Shown piece after piece: positions 9,953 through 18,362 of a DNA stretch of 64,000 nucleotides (the first letter of the stretch is position 1; every line of letters starts with the position of its first letter). A program made the translations under genes and the position numbers. The DNA is from Trebonia sp963771985 (GTDB lineage: Bacteria; Actinomycetota; Actinomycetes; Streptosporangiales; Streptosporangiaceae), in contig CAVYVO010000036.1 of NCBI GenBank assembly GCA_963771985.1, positions 387,289 through 451,288 of the forward strand. The letters run 5' to 3'. The notes under the pieces were generated by a model. It was not told the DNA's origin. It made no database searches and saw only the letters and a program-made list of their open reading frames with translations.

Positions 9953-11490
9953 GGGATTTCCCTCACTCCGCTTGCCGTCAACAGCACTTGTTCCTTGGAG
10001 AACTGATCTTTGGTGAGGACGCGGCCGATCCGGCCGCGCCGGAGCACGACGATCCGGTCGGCGAGGTGGAACAGCTCCTCCAGTTCGGACGACGCCACGA
10101 TCACCGCCATGCCGCGCGCCCGCGCCTGGTCGATGAGGCCGTAGATCTCGGCCTTGGCGCCGACGTCGACGCCGCGGGTCGGCTCGTCGAGGAGCAGCAG
10201 TGTCGGCTCGGCGGCGAACCACTTGCCGAAGATGACCCGCTGCTGATTGCCGCCGGACAGTGAGCCGATCGGCTGCTCGATCGACGCGAACCGGGCGCCG
10301 GTGGGGGCGGTGAACGCGGCGGCCCTGGCCCGTTCTGTCTTCGGGGACAGGAAGCCACCGCGGCTTATCCGCCGCAGGGTCGCGAGGGTGACGTTCCATC
10401 TGACCGGGGAGCTGGCGAGGATGGACTGCTGCTTGCGGTCCTCGGGAACGAGCGCCACCCCGACCGCCACCGCCTCGCCGGGGTTGCGGGGCGCGTAGTC
10501 CTTCCCGCCGAGCGTCATGGTCCCGCCGGTGCGCGGGATGGCGCCGAAGATGGTGTGCAGCAGCCGGCTGCGGCCCGCGCCCATCAGCCCGGCGACGCCG
10601 AGCACCTCGCCCTCGGTGACGTTCAGGTGCACCGGCCCCAGCCCCTCCGCGGTCAGCCCCGTCGCGCTGAACACGGCCCCGGACCGGGCCGGCCCGCTGT
10701 GGTCGGCGGTCACCGTCGCCAGGTGCTCCCGTCCGACCATCTCCTTGATCAGCCGGGCGTCGGTCGCCTCCGTCACGGGCAACTCCGCGACGAGCCTGCC
10801 GTTCCGCAGCACGACCACCCGGTCCGCGGCTTCCCTGACCTCCTCGAGGCGGTGTCCCACGAAGATCACGGCGCCGCCGTGCGCGGCGTGCTCCCTGGCG
10901 ATCCTGATCACCAGCCCGGCCTCCACCGGGCCGAGCGCGGACGTCGGCTCGTCGAGGATCAGCAGCTGGGGGGCGCGGCCGAGCGCCTTCGCCACCTCGA
11001 GCAGCTGCCGGGCCGGGATCGACAGCGCGGACACCGGAGCGCGCGGATCGACGTCGAGTTCTACCCGCTTCAGCATGCTCCTGGCGGCAGCGGTGGCCGC
11101 CTTCCGGTCGTAGAAGAAGCCGCGCGAGCCTTCCGGGCGCACGCCGAGCGTCAGGTTCTCCGTGACACTCAGCTGTCCGACCAGCGGGAACTCTTGGGAG
11201 ACCATGGCGACGCCCGCCGCCTGGCTCGCGATCGGCGAGCCCGTGTGCAGCGGCTCGCCGTCGATGACCACCTCGCTGCCGGGGTCCGGCGCCACGGTGC
11301 CGGCCAGGATGCCGAGCATGGTGGACTTGCCCGCCCCGTTCTCGCCTACCAGGCCGGTGACCTCCCCGTACCGGAAGGTCAGCTGATCGACCTGGAGGAC
11401 CGTGGCCAGGCCATATGTCTTGGACACGCGGCGCAGGGAAACGCCCGCGGCGTTTCCCTGCGGCACGCGGCTGGCTGCCGGTCCGGTCAC
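9949..11490 (-). CDS. Sugar ABC transporter ATP-binding protein, two ABC domains (RbsA-like)
   Basis: 513 residues from GTG 11490, again overlapping the previous stop as GTGA. Domain 1 has Walker A GENGAGKST, a degenerate signature (LSIPARQLLEVAKAL) and Walker B LLILDEPTSALG. Domain 2 has a degenerate Walker A (LMGAGRSRLL), signature LSGGNQQRVIFGKWF and Walker B LLLLDEPTRGVDVGAK. This one-good, one-degenerate arrangement is normal for RbsA/XylG/MglA ATPases of the CUT2 family. It energises uptake through the neighbouring permease. It is the middle gene of a three-gene minus-strand operon. Confidence 0.95.
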   Translation of the reverse strand: MTGPAASRVPQGNAAGVSLRRVSKTYGLATVLQVDQLTFRYGEVTGLVGENGAGKSTMLGILAGTVAPDPGSEVVIDGEPLHTGSPIASQAAGVAMVSQEFPLVGQLSVTENLTLGVRPEGSRGFFYDRKAATAAARSMLKRVELDVDPRAPVSALSIPARQLLEVAKALGRAPQLLILDEPTSALGPVEAGLVIRIAREHAAHGGAVIFVGHRLEEVREAADRVVVLRNGRLVAELPVTEATDARLIKEMVGREHLATVTADHSGPARSGAVFSATGLTAEGLGPVHLNVTEGEVLGVAGLMGAGRSRLLHTIFGAIPRTGGTMTLGGKDYAPRNPGEAVAVGVALVPEDRKQQSILASSPVRWNVTLATLRRISRGGFLSPKTERARAAAFTAPTGARFASIEQPIGSLSGGNQQRVIFGKWFAAEPTLLLLDEPTRGVDVGAKAEIYGLIDQARARGMAVIVASSELEELFHLADRIVVLRRGRIGRVLTKDQFSKEQVLLTASGVREIP

Positions 11491-12653
11491 TGGGACTGGA
11501 TTCCGATGCCGTTCCAGAAGCTGGTGAAGGCGCTGACGTTCGCCTTCGTCATGATGCCCACTCCGGTGCTGAGCGTGTCGCCCTGCCCGGCCGCGAAGTA
11601 CGGCTTGACCAGCGTCATCGTCGCGCTGTCGCCGAGCACCTTGTCGGCGGCCAGCACGTAGGCGAGCATGTAGCCCTGGTAGTACGGGCGCTGCAGGATG
11701 GACGCGGCGATCAGGCCGCTCTTCACGTCGCTGACCGTGTTCTGCTCGCCGTCGTCGGAGACGATCGTGATCTTGCCGGCCTGGCCCGACGCCTGGACGG
11801 CCTGCCCCGCCGCGCCGCCGTCGTAGGAGTACACGGCGTAGATGCCCTTGATGTTCGGGTTCGCCTGGATAGCGGCCTGCAGATCGGAGACCGCCGTGTC
11901 GACGTCCTGGTTGTCGTTGAGGACCTGCACGACCTTGACGCCCGAGCCCATGCACTGCTTGAAGCCGACGACGCGCTGCTGGGTGTTGGCGGCGGTCAGC
12001 GAGCCGCTGATGGCCACCACGTCGCCGGACCCGATCGCCTGCGTCATCGCCTTGCCCGCGTCGCAGCCCGCGGTGGTGTTCGGCGTTCCGATGTAGAACT
12101 GGGCCTGCGTGCCCGGCAGCGGGGAGTCGTAGGCGACCACGCTGAGGCCCTTCGACACCGCCTGCGAGATCGGCGTGGTGAGCGACTGGGCCTCCACCGC
12201 GCTGACGCCCCAGCCGGTGTATCCCTGCGACGTCAGCGTCTCGAGCAGCGACACCTGGTCGGTCGCCGTCGACTGGGTCGGCTCCTCGAACGTGCCTGAC
12301 GCGCCCTTGCCGCCAAGCCACTTCATGGCCGCGTTCCAGCCGGCCTTGGCCTCGTTCCAGTACGACGCGTTCCCGTTGGTGATCATCGCGATCTTGACGC
12401 CGGACAGGCTCTTGCCGCTGAGCTGTCCCTGGAGCTTGGACGTCAGCGCCTGGAGGGCCGCGTCGTTGAACGCCGAGGAGCCGACGATGGCGCTGGCGGC
12501 GGAGTTCGACGTGGACGACGACGCGCTGCTGGACGCGGCCGCGCTGGCGCTGGCCGGGGTGGTCGAGCTGCTGTTCGACGGGCTGGAGCATGCGGTCACG
12601 GCCAGCAGGCCGCCGACCGCGGCCGCGAGCCCTGTCGCGAGTTTTCTGTGCAT
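11487..12653 (-). CDS. Sugar ABC transporter substrate-binding lipoprotein (CUT2)
   Basis: 388 residues from ATG 12653, with AAGGAG 6-7 bases upstream; a TTG two codons earlier is less likely. The N-terminus MHRKLATGLAAAVGGLLAVTAC ends in a lipobox with Cys as the new first residue, followed by a long Ser/Ala linker typical of actinobacterial lipoproteins. The body is a periplasmic-binding-protein type I fold: KIAMITNGNASYWNEAKAGWNAAMK, then LETLTSQGYTGWGVSAVEA and NIKGIYAVYSYDGGAAGQAV. It captures sugar outside the membrane and delivers it to the permease. It is first in the operon, next to a palindromic operator. Confidence 0.93.
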   Translation of the reverse strand: MHRKLATGLAAAVGGLLAVTACSSPSNSSSTTPASASAAASSSASSSTSNSAASAIVGSSAFNDAALQALTSKLQGQLSGKSLSGVKIAMITNGNASYWNEAKAGWNAAMKWLGGKGASGTFEEPTQSTATDQVSLLETLTSQGYTGWGVSAVEAQSLTTPISQAVSKGLSVVAYDSPLPGTQAQFYIGTPNTTAGCDAGKAMTQAIGSGDVVAISGSLTAANTQQRVVGFKQCMGSGVKVVQVLNDNQDVDTAVSDLQAAIQANPNIKGIYAVYSYDGGAAGQAVQASGQAGKITIVSDDGEQNTVSDVKSGLIAASILQRPYYQGYMLAYVLAADKVLGDSATMTLVKPYFAAGQGDTLSTGVGIMTKANVSAFTSFWNGIGIQSQ

Positions 12654-12725
12654 ACGCAACTCCTTAATGGTCAGGAGATACTGAGGTAAGAAGAAACAAG
12701 CGATATCACTGCAGCGCGGCTTGGT

Positions 12726-12816
12726 GAGCGCTCGCGTGAATGCTGGAATACGTCTACGTTTTGCGCTTGTGAACGTTCACATTGAACGTAGGGTGCGCTC
12801 GCTGAACGTGTCAAGA
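12726..12816. promoter_or_regulatory. Probable operator/promoter region of the CUT2 operon
   Basis: A perfect palindrome GTGAACGTTCAC lies at 12769-12780. Repeats of its half-site core (TGAACG) follow near 12783 and 12801. A second short palindrome, GAGCGCTC, is at 12726-12733. The position, about 115 bases upstream of the binding-protein start, fits an operator for a LacI- or ROK-type sugar regulator, but no regulator gene is adjacent. Confidence 0.5.
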
Positions 12817-13628
12817 TCCGATGTCCGGATCGTTATAATTGCTCGCTATTAGGATCGAAAACAGTCGATTTAGCAGCTCTAATGAGGAGAAATAGCATGC
12901 TGGAATCCCGCGCGTGAATGCCGGATTCTGACGGCATAGTGGTATGCCGGGGCGGCATTCTTGATAAGCGCACGGTTCCGGGTGGCATGGTTTAGGTGAC
13001 CTGGATACCGGCGTACGGGCAATCAGCATTTGTCGGCGGGGAAACCGACGACTCGCCCGGGTCCTCCCCTAACGCGAATTTCCGGGATACAGCCTCCTAA
13101 GGCGGTCAGGTTTCCGCGGGCGAGACGGTGGTAGCCGATGTCGGCGCCCAAGTGTTCACCGCGCGGGCCCGCGCCCGGAGGCGCTCCCCGCGCGGTCCGC
13201 ACGAGCCCGGGGCGCGCGGGGCATGCGAGCCTGGCGGGCGGATCCGGACGCGAGCCTGGCGCGCGGACGGGTCACGTCCGCGCGGTCACACCCGGTCTCT
13301 CCGGCAGGCGGAACGTTGCCGTTCACCTCGGAGCCTCCTTCCGCAGTGCGCGCGACCGGCGCAACACGTCTGCTGCCTTGACGCTGAAATTGTTAACGCT
13401 CATACTAAGCAAACATCCCAGGGTAACAAGACTTTCATGCCGCAAAAATAGAGAGGATGTGATCGCTAACAACATGCCCGGCGCGAGCGCGTCCGCGGGT
13501 CCGCGTGCCCGCAGGTCCGCGTGTCCGCGCCGTGCAAGCCGAGCCATCGGCGGCTTCTCGGGAGGGGAGCGGGTTCTCGGAGCGGGTTCTCGGAGCGGGT
13601 TCTCGGAAAAGGAAGGGCAGGTTCAACG
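12817..13628. other. Intergenic region without a convincing gene
   Basis: About 810 bases between the divergent transporter operon and GH54 gene. Short frames here lack ribosome sites and look non-coding. It holds near-direct repeats of CGCGTGAATGCYGGA (one copy near 12733, one near 12914), an inverted GAATGCCG/CGGCATTC pair around 12918-12961 and an AT-richer stretch at 13380-13450. That stretch has a TTGACG that could be a -35 element for the GH54 gene. Three 13-bp tandem repeats follow just before the gene. Confidence 0.5.
13566..13604. repeat. 13-bp tandem repeat, three copies
   Basis: GGAGCGGGTTCTC is repeated three times exactly, ending 24 bases before the GH54 start codon. Each unit carries a GGAG, but all are too far from the ATG to act as the main ribosome site. 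It may change leader length between strains. Confidence 0.8.
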
Positions 13629-15185
13629 ATGACTGTCAGACCACGACTCCGGCGCGCGAAACGGGCGCTGCTGGTCCTGGCCGCCGCGGCGGCGCTGGTC
13701 ACCGGCGCGCTGTTCGGCGGCGGCGCCACCCCGGCCAAGGCGGCCACACAGCTCCCCTGCGACATCTACGCCGCGGCCGGCACCCCCTGCGTGGCCGCCC
13801 ACAGCACCAGCCGGGCACTGTACGCGGCCTACAACGGGCCGCTATACCAGGTCAAGCGGACCTCCGACGGCACCACCTTGAACATCGACACGCTGAGCGC
13901 CGGCGGCTACGCCGACGCCGCCGCGCAGGACTCGTTCTGCGCGGGGACGTACTGCACGATCACCGAGATCTACGACCAGTCCGGTCACGGGAACAACCTC
14001 GCCATCGGCCCGGCCGGCGGCAACGGCGCCGCGGACATCGGCGCGAACGCGGCGGCGCTGCCGGTGCTGGCCGGCGGGCATAAGGTCTACGGGGTCTACA
14101 TCTCCCCCGGCATGGGTTACCGGGACGACTCCACCACCGACATGCCGACCGGCGCTGATCCGCAGGGCGCGTACATGGTGACCAGCGGCACGCACGTCAA
14201 CAGCGGCTGCTGCTTCGACTACGGCAACGCCGAGACCAACAACGACGACAACGGCAACGGACACATGGACGCGGTCTACTTCGGCACGCTGTGCTGGTTC
14301 ACCCCGTGCACCGGGTCCGGGCCGTGGGTCCAGGCCGACCTGGAGAACGGACTGTTCTCCGGCGGGAACGGCAACAACCCGAACAACGACGGCAACTCAA
14401 GCCAGTTCGTCACCGCCCTCGTCAAGAACAACGGCACCACTACCTACGCCATCAAGGGCGGCAACGCCGACTCGGGAGGGCTGACCACCTGGTATAGCGG
14501 GGCGCTGCCCGACCTGGGCGGGTACGCCCCGATGCACCAGGAAGGCGCCATCATCCTCGGCGTCGGCGGCGACAACAGCAACAGTTCCGCGGGCTCCTTC
14601 TTCGAGGGCGTCATCACCGCGGGCTACCCGACCGACGCGGCGGACAACGCCGTGCAGGCCAACATCGTCTCGGTCGGCTACGCCCCCTACAGTCTCCCGG
14701 ACAACCCGTTTACCAGCGGGTCGGAGATCTCGATCAACGCCACGACGCCGTGCTGCACGGCGGACTACCTCACGGGGGACTACCCCAGCGGCGACGAGGT
14801 AGGGATCACGAACGTGACCTCGAGCAGCTCGTCGACCCTGAAGGCGGACGCGACCTGGATCGTCGAGCCCGGCCTGGCCAACAGCTCGTGCGTCTCCTTC
14901 GAGTCGGCCAACGGATCCGGTGACTACATCCGCCACTACGACTTCGAGCTCTACCTGGAACCGAACGACGGCACCGCACAGTTCGCGCTCGATGCCACCT
15001 TCTGCCCCCGGGCGGGCAACAGCGGCTCGGGCTACTCCTTCATGTCCTACAACTACAGCTACAAGTACATCCGCCACTACGACTACGTCGCCTACATCGC
15101 CAGCGACGGCGGCTCCAACGCGTGGGACGCGTCCAGCCTGTGGCAGGACGACACGACCTGGCTTGTTACCTCCCCGTGGTCGTGA
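13629..15185 (+). CDS. Secreted alpha-L-arabinofuranosidase, GH54 with CBM42 (AbfB)
   Basis: 518 residues from ATG 13629. The signal peptide runs about 1-42 (KRALLVLAAAAALVTGALF...ATPAKA, then ATQLPCDIY). The catalytic part (about 43-360) is characteristic of GH54: PCDIYAAAGTPCVAAHSTSRALY, ITEIYDQSGHGNNL, and WVQADLENGLFSGGN with the Glu expected to be nucleophile. GVGGDNSN carries an Asp matching the acid/base position. The C-terminal part (about 365-518) is an arabinose-binding AbfB/CBM42 beta-trefoil with repeated YIRHYDFELYL / YIRHYDYVAYI blocks. It removes arabinofuranose side chains from arabinoxylan or arabinan outside the cell. The divergent CUT2 transporter may import the product. 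The frame could extend upstream to 13521, but the signal peptide favours the chosen start. Confidence 0.93.
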   Translation: MTVRPRLRRAKRALLVLAAAAALVTGALFGGGATPAKAATQLPCDIYAAAGTPCVAAHSTSRALYAAYNGPLYQVKRTSDGTTLNIDTLSAGGYADAAAQDSFCAGTYCTITEIYDQSGHGNNLAIGPAGGNGAADIGANAAALPVLAGGHKVYGVYISPGMGYRDDSTTDMPTGADPQGAYMVTSGTHVNSGCCFDYGNAETNNDDNGNGHMDAVYFGTLCWFTPCTGSGPWVQADLENGLFSGGNGNNPNNDGNSSQFVTALVKNNGTTTYAIKGGNADSGGLTTWYSGALPDLGGYAPMHQEGAIILGVGGDNSNSSAGSFFEGVITAGYPTDAADNAVQANIVSVGYAPYSLPDNPFTSGSEISINATTPCCTADYLTGDYPSGDEVGITNVTSSSSSTLKADATWIVEPGLANSSCVSFESANGSGDYIRHYDFELYLEPNDGTAQFALDATFCPRAGNSGSGYSFMSYNYSYKYIRHYDYVAYIASDGGSNAWDASSLWQDDTTWLVTSPWS

Positions 15186-15231
15186 CGGCTCGCCGCACGG
15201 CGACAGTGCCGTCCTAGCGGGTGCACCTCGT

Positions 15232-15264
15232 TGCCCGCCGCAGGCCACAAGCCTGCGGCGGGCA
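15232..15264 (+). terminator. Strong hairpin terminator after the GH54 gene
   Basis: A perfect 14-bp stem, TGCCCGCCGCAGGC, with loop CACAA and the exact complement at 15251-15264, lies 46 bases after the GH54 stop. There is no T-run, as is common in actinomycetes. Confidence 0.75.
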
Positions 15265-15361
15265 CGTGGGGCGGCGGGCGCGGATGGGACGCGGGATGCG
15301 GGAGAGGTCCGGCACCTCCCGCGTATAGATACCCCACTGGGTATCCCGCTGCCAGGGCTTC

Positions 15362-15432
15362 CATGATCACGAATGATCCGCATGTTATAGCGATAAAAAA
15401 TCTTCACCAGGAAAAATGTCTTCGTGATCATG
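15362..15432. repeat. Interspersed palindrome-ended repeat, family 1, copy A
   Basis: A 71-bp AT-rich element bounded by a perfect 12-bp inverted repeat, CATGATCACGAA and TTCGTGATCATG. The interior contains CAGGAAAAATGT. The same 71-bp length and layout recur at 25023-25093, and diverged copies lie at 59906-59976 (inverted) and 60149-60219. No ORF of note is inside. Confidence 0.85.
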
Positions 15433-15550
15433 CTGGTGCTGGTGGGGTCGTTAACGTCCTAAATCATGAAATTTCCGATTTAATACCCCCGCAGGCTTCG
15501 GGACCGGGCAGCACCCTGGGCCCGTGCGACTCGAACGATATGACGTCTCC

Positions 15551-15709
15551 GATCCCGCATGGCCTCTTCGGTCCCGCATGGCCTCTTCGGTCCCGCATGG
15601 CCTCTCCGGTCCGGGCGACCTCTCCGCTCCCGGATGACGTCTGCGGTCCCGGATGGCCTCTCCGGTCCGGGCGGCATCTGCGATCCGGGCGGCCTCTGCG
15701 ATCCTGGCG
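15551..15709. repeat. Degenerate 18-19-bp tandem array
   Basis: About eight units of the form CGGTCCCGCATGGCCTCT follow one another, alternating between CCCGCATGG, CCCGGATGG and CCGGGCGG variants. The array is non-coding, between the GH54 and DUF2252 genes. The rest of 15433-15940 shows nothing gene-like. Confidence 0.8.
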
Positions 15710-15940
15710 CCGCCACATTCCGGGCGGTTCGGGCGTGCTGAGCCGCTGACCAGCGAGGCCGCGCGGCCATTGGCGCGCAGTATCACCCGGACCGGATGAG
15801 GCGGACACCGGCCAGTCGCGGCATCGTCAGATACATAGCATCGCGGCCAGTGTGACGACTGCTACGCGGGCACTCCGACGGCGCACGGCAGCCGGGGTAC
15901 CTGGACGGCGGCGGGTCGCCGACCAGGGAGGGAGCCGATC

Positions 15941-17407
15941 TTGACTACACAGACAGCGGAGGCCTCGGCGCGGGTGGTGCCGCGCTACGAACTCGACTCT
16001 TCGGTGAACCGGCTGACACCCGCGGAGCGCTCTGCCCGGGGCAAGACGGCACGGGCAGAGGTGCCACGGGAAAGCCATGCGGCGTTCGAGCCGCCAGCGA
16101 ACCGGACCGACCCGATCGCACTGCTCGAGGAGCAGGGGAAAACGCGCATAGCCGAGCTGGTGCCTGTCCGGTACGGCCGGATGATGGTCTCTCCGTTCAC
16201 CTACTACCGCGGCGCGGCCCTGCCGATGGCCAGCGACCTCGCGGCCACCCCGGTGACCGGGCTCGCCGTGCAGGCGTGCGGTGACGCGCACCTGTCCAAC
16301 TTCGGGCTGTTCGGCTCGGCCGAGCGGCGCCTGATCTTCGACGTCAACGATTTCGACGAGACGCTGCCGGGCCCCTGGGAATGGGACGTCAAACGGCTGG
16401 CGGCCAGCATGGAAGTCGCCGCGCGCGGCAACAGCTTCTCCGGCAAGCAGCGCCGCGAGATCGTCATGGCCACCGTCCGCCAGTACCGGCAGGCGATGCG
16501 CCAGTTCGCCGGCATGAACAACCTGGATGTCTGGTACGCGCGCGCGGACATCAACGAATTGCGGGCGCAGTTCGACTCAACGCTGACCGAACAACAGCGC
16601 AAGCGGCTGGACAAGGGCCTGGCCAAGGCGCGGACCAGGGACAGCATGCAGGAAGTGGCAAAGCTCACCCGCATGGTGGACGGCGAGCCGCGGATCATCT
16701 CCGATCCGCCCGTGCTGGTGCCGATCGATGAGCTGTCGCCGAGCGAGACGGACCGGGAAGGCCTCAAGGCGTTCGTGAACGGCCTGCTCGGCCACTACAA
16801 GCGCACGCTGGAGACGGATCGCCGGTATCTGATCGAGCAGTACCGGTTCTGTGACATGGCCCGCAAGGTCGTCGGTGTGGGCAGTGTCGGAACGCGCTGC
16901 TGGATCGTCCTGATGCTCGGCCGCTCGGATGACGATCCGCTGTTCCTGCAGGTCAAGGAGGCGGAGGCGTCGGTGCTGAGCCGCTTCGTCGGTGCCAGCA
17001 AGTACAAGAACCAGGGTCAGCGCGTGGTCGCGGGCCAGCGGCTGATGCAGGCGGCCAGCGACATCTTCCTAGGCTGGCAGCACGCCGAGGGGGAGGCGAC
17101 CCTGGACAGCAAGCCCAGGGACTTCTACGTCCGGCAGCTGCGGGACTGGAAGTTCTCTCTCGAAATCGAGACGCTGATCCCGGACGGTCTGCAGAAGTAC
17201 GGCTCGCTGTGCGGCTGGTCGCTGGCACGGGCGCACGCCCGCTCCGGTGACCGCATCGCCATCGCCGCCTACCTGGGCGGCTCGGACGTGTTCGACCGGG
17301 CCATCACCCAGTTCGCCGCCGCCTACGCCGACCAGAACGAGCGCGACCATCAGGCTCTGGTCGACGCCGTGAAATCGGGACGCATCGCCGCCGAACCCGG
17401 CGTGTGA
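15941..17407 (+). CDS. DUF2252 family protein (kinase-like fold), copy 1
   Basis: 488 residues from TTG 15941, with GGAGGGAG about 8 bases upstream; no better start fits. The conserved DUF2252 core is present: MMVSPFTYYRGAA, then CGDAHLSNFG near residue 110 and FDVNDFDETLPGPWEWDVKRLA near 130. These look like the catalytic-loop HxxN and the metal-binding D of aminoglycoside-phosphotransferase-like kinases. Later blocks VGVGSVGTRCWIVL and FLQVKEAEASVL are also typical. The biochemical role of this family is not established. A clearly related gene lies 7 kb downstream (23244-24635). The gene stands alone, followed by a family 3 palindromic repeat. Confidence 0.88.
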   Translation: MTTQTAEASARVVPRYELDSSVNRLTPAERSARGKTARAEVPRESHAAFEPPANRTDPIALLEEQGKTRIAELVPVRYGRMMVSPFTYYRGAALPMASDLAATPVTGLAVQACGDAHLSNFGLFGSAERRLIFDVNDFDETLPGPWEWDVKRLAASMEVAARGNSFSGKQRREIVMATVRQYRQAMRQFAGMNNLDVWYARADINELRAQFDSTLTEQQRKRLDKGLAKARTRDSMQEVAKLTRMVDGEPRIISDPPVLVPIDELSPSETDREGLKAFVNGLLGHYKRTLETDRRYLIEQYRFCDMARKVVGVGSVGTRCWIVLMLGRSDDDPLFLQVKEAEASVLSRFVGASKYKNQGQRVVAGQRLMQAASDIFLGWQHAEGEATLDSKPRDFYVRQLRDWKFSLEIETLIPDGLQKYGSLCGWSLARAHARSGDRIAIAAYLGGSDVFDRAITQFAAAYADQNERDHQALVDAVKSGRIAAEPGV

Positions 17408-17444
17408 CAAGGCAGACGACCTGGCCGCGGGCATGTGCGGGTGA

Positions 17445-17500
17445 CAGGCGCCACCTTCCGTTCGGTATAAAACAAAGCATTCAGCCGAACGGAAGCGGCT
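17445..17500. repeat. Interspersed hairpin repeat, family 3, copy G
   Basis: CAGGCGCCACCTTCCGTTCGG (17445-17465), an AT-rich loop, then CCGAACGGAAG (17485-17495) form an inverted repeat between the converging DUF2252 and TetR genes. Related copies are at 24684-24732, 30008-30064 and, more diverged, 58397-58440. It could work as a bidirectional terminator. Confidence 0.8.
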
Positions 17501-17562
17501 GGCTCCCCCAGCCCCGCCGTCTCTGGTGCGCCGCCGAGCCCGGGCGGCCGTGACCGGGGGCG

Positions 17563-18210
17563 TCAGTGCGGTGCCCGGGCGGGCGGTCCGGCGTGCGGAG
17601 CGAGGATGCGGACCGCCACGGCGGTCGCGATGTCGATGATGCCGCGGAGATCACCGCCGTCTTCGACGGTGGTGGCGATCAGTTCCTTGAGGCCGCCCAG
17701 CAGCATGATCGTCTCCTGCGGGGACGGCGGGGTCACTCCGGTGCTGGCCAGCTCGGGGCTCTCGGCCAGGGTGTGGATCAGATCGGCGAAGGCCGTCATG
17801 GTCCGGCGCAGGAGCGGGCGGGCGTCGTCCCCCAGCGAGGGGACGACGCGGATCCAGCACAGCCGCACCCCCGGGTCGGCGGTCACGCCGCTGATCCACG
17901 CCTCAATCGCCTGGCGCACCTGCGCTTGCCAGGGCGAGCGGGGGTTCACGGCGGCGGCGATGCGCGCCACGCTCTGCTCGTTCTCCTCCTGCAAGAGCGC
18001 GATGAGGCAGTCCTGCTTATCGGCGAAGTGCTCGTAGAAGGTGCGCCGGGACGTCCGCGCGTGGCGGACCACGTCCGCGACGGTGACCTCCCAGTACGAG
18101 CTCTCCCGCAGGGCGGCGGCCAGGCCCGCCAGCAGCCGTTCGCGGTGGCCCGCGGTGGCCGGGGCGAGCGCGGCGGCGCACGCGGGGCCACGGCTGCCGG
18201 TGATCTCCAT
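17563..18210 (-). CDS. TetR/AcrR family transcriptional regulator
   Basis: 215 residues from ATG 18210. Residues about 22-68 form the TetR helix-turn-helix: RERLLAGLAAALRESSYWEVTVADVVRHARTSRRTFYEHFADKQDCL. The remaining alpha-helical domain would bind a ligand. It is divergent from the P450 gene. The gap holds two GGTACG-N4-CGTACC palindromes, so it probably represses the P450 gene and itself (inference from position). Confidence 0.92.
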   Translation of the reverse strand: MEITGSRGPACAAALAPATAGHRERLLAGLAAALRESSYWEVTVADVVRHARTSRRTFYEHFADKQDCLIALLQEENEQSVARIAAAVNPRSPWQAQVRQAIEAWISGVTADPGVRLCWIRVVPSLGDDARPLLRRTMTAFADLIHTLAESPELASTGVTPPSPQETIMLLGGLKELIATTVEDGGDLRGIIDIATAVAVRILAPHAGPPARAPH

Positions 18211-18248
18211 GCTGCTCCTGTGCGCGCGGGAAAGCCTTGCACAACGTC

Positions 18249-18289
18249 GGTACGGGCACGTACCGTATGTTCTGGTACGTCACCGTACC
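18249..18289. promoter_or_regulatory. Twin palindromic operators between tetR and P450 genes
   Basis: Two perfect 6+4+6 palindromes, GGTACGGGCACGTACC at 18249-18264 and GGTACGTCACCGTACC at 18274-18289, lie 25 bp apart centre to centre in the divergent intergenic region. Paired sites on a short divergent spacer are typical TetR operators; they would overlap both promoters. Confidence 0.8.
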
Positions 18290-18362
18290 ACCGCTGCCGC
18301 GGCGGGAGGAAGTGGGGGGAAGCGGCCGCGGGAGAGCTGGTGGAGGAAGCGCAGGAGGAAGC

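Noticed and set aside
9949..12591. 880-codon minus-strand frame read as one protein
   Set aside because: Only its last 513 codons are a gene (the ABC ATPase); the upstream part is an out-of-frame reading of the binding-protein gene.
12811..13029. 72-codon minus-strand frame in the CUT2-GH54 gap
   Set aside because: No ribosome site, Cys/Pro-rich random composition, and it overlaps inverted repeats.
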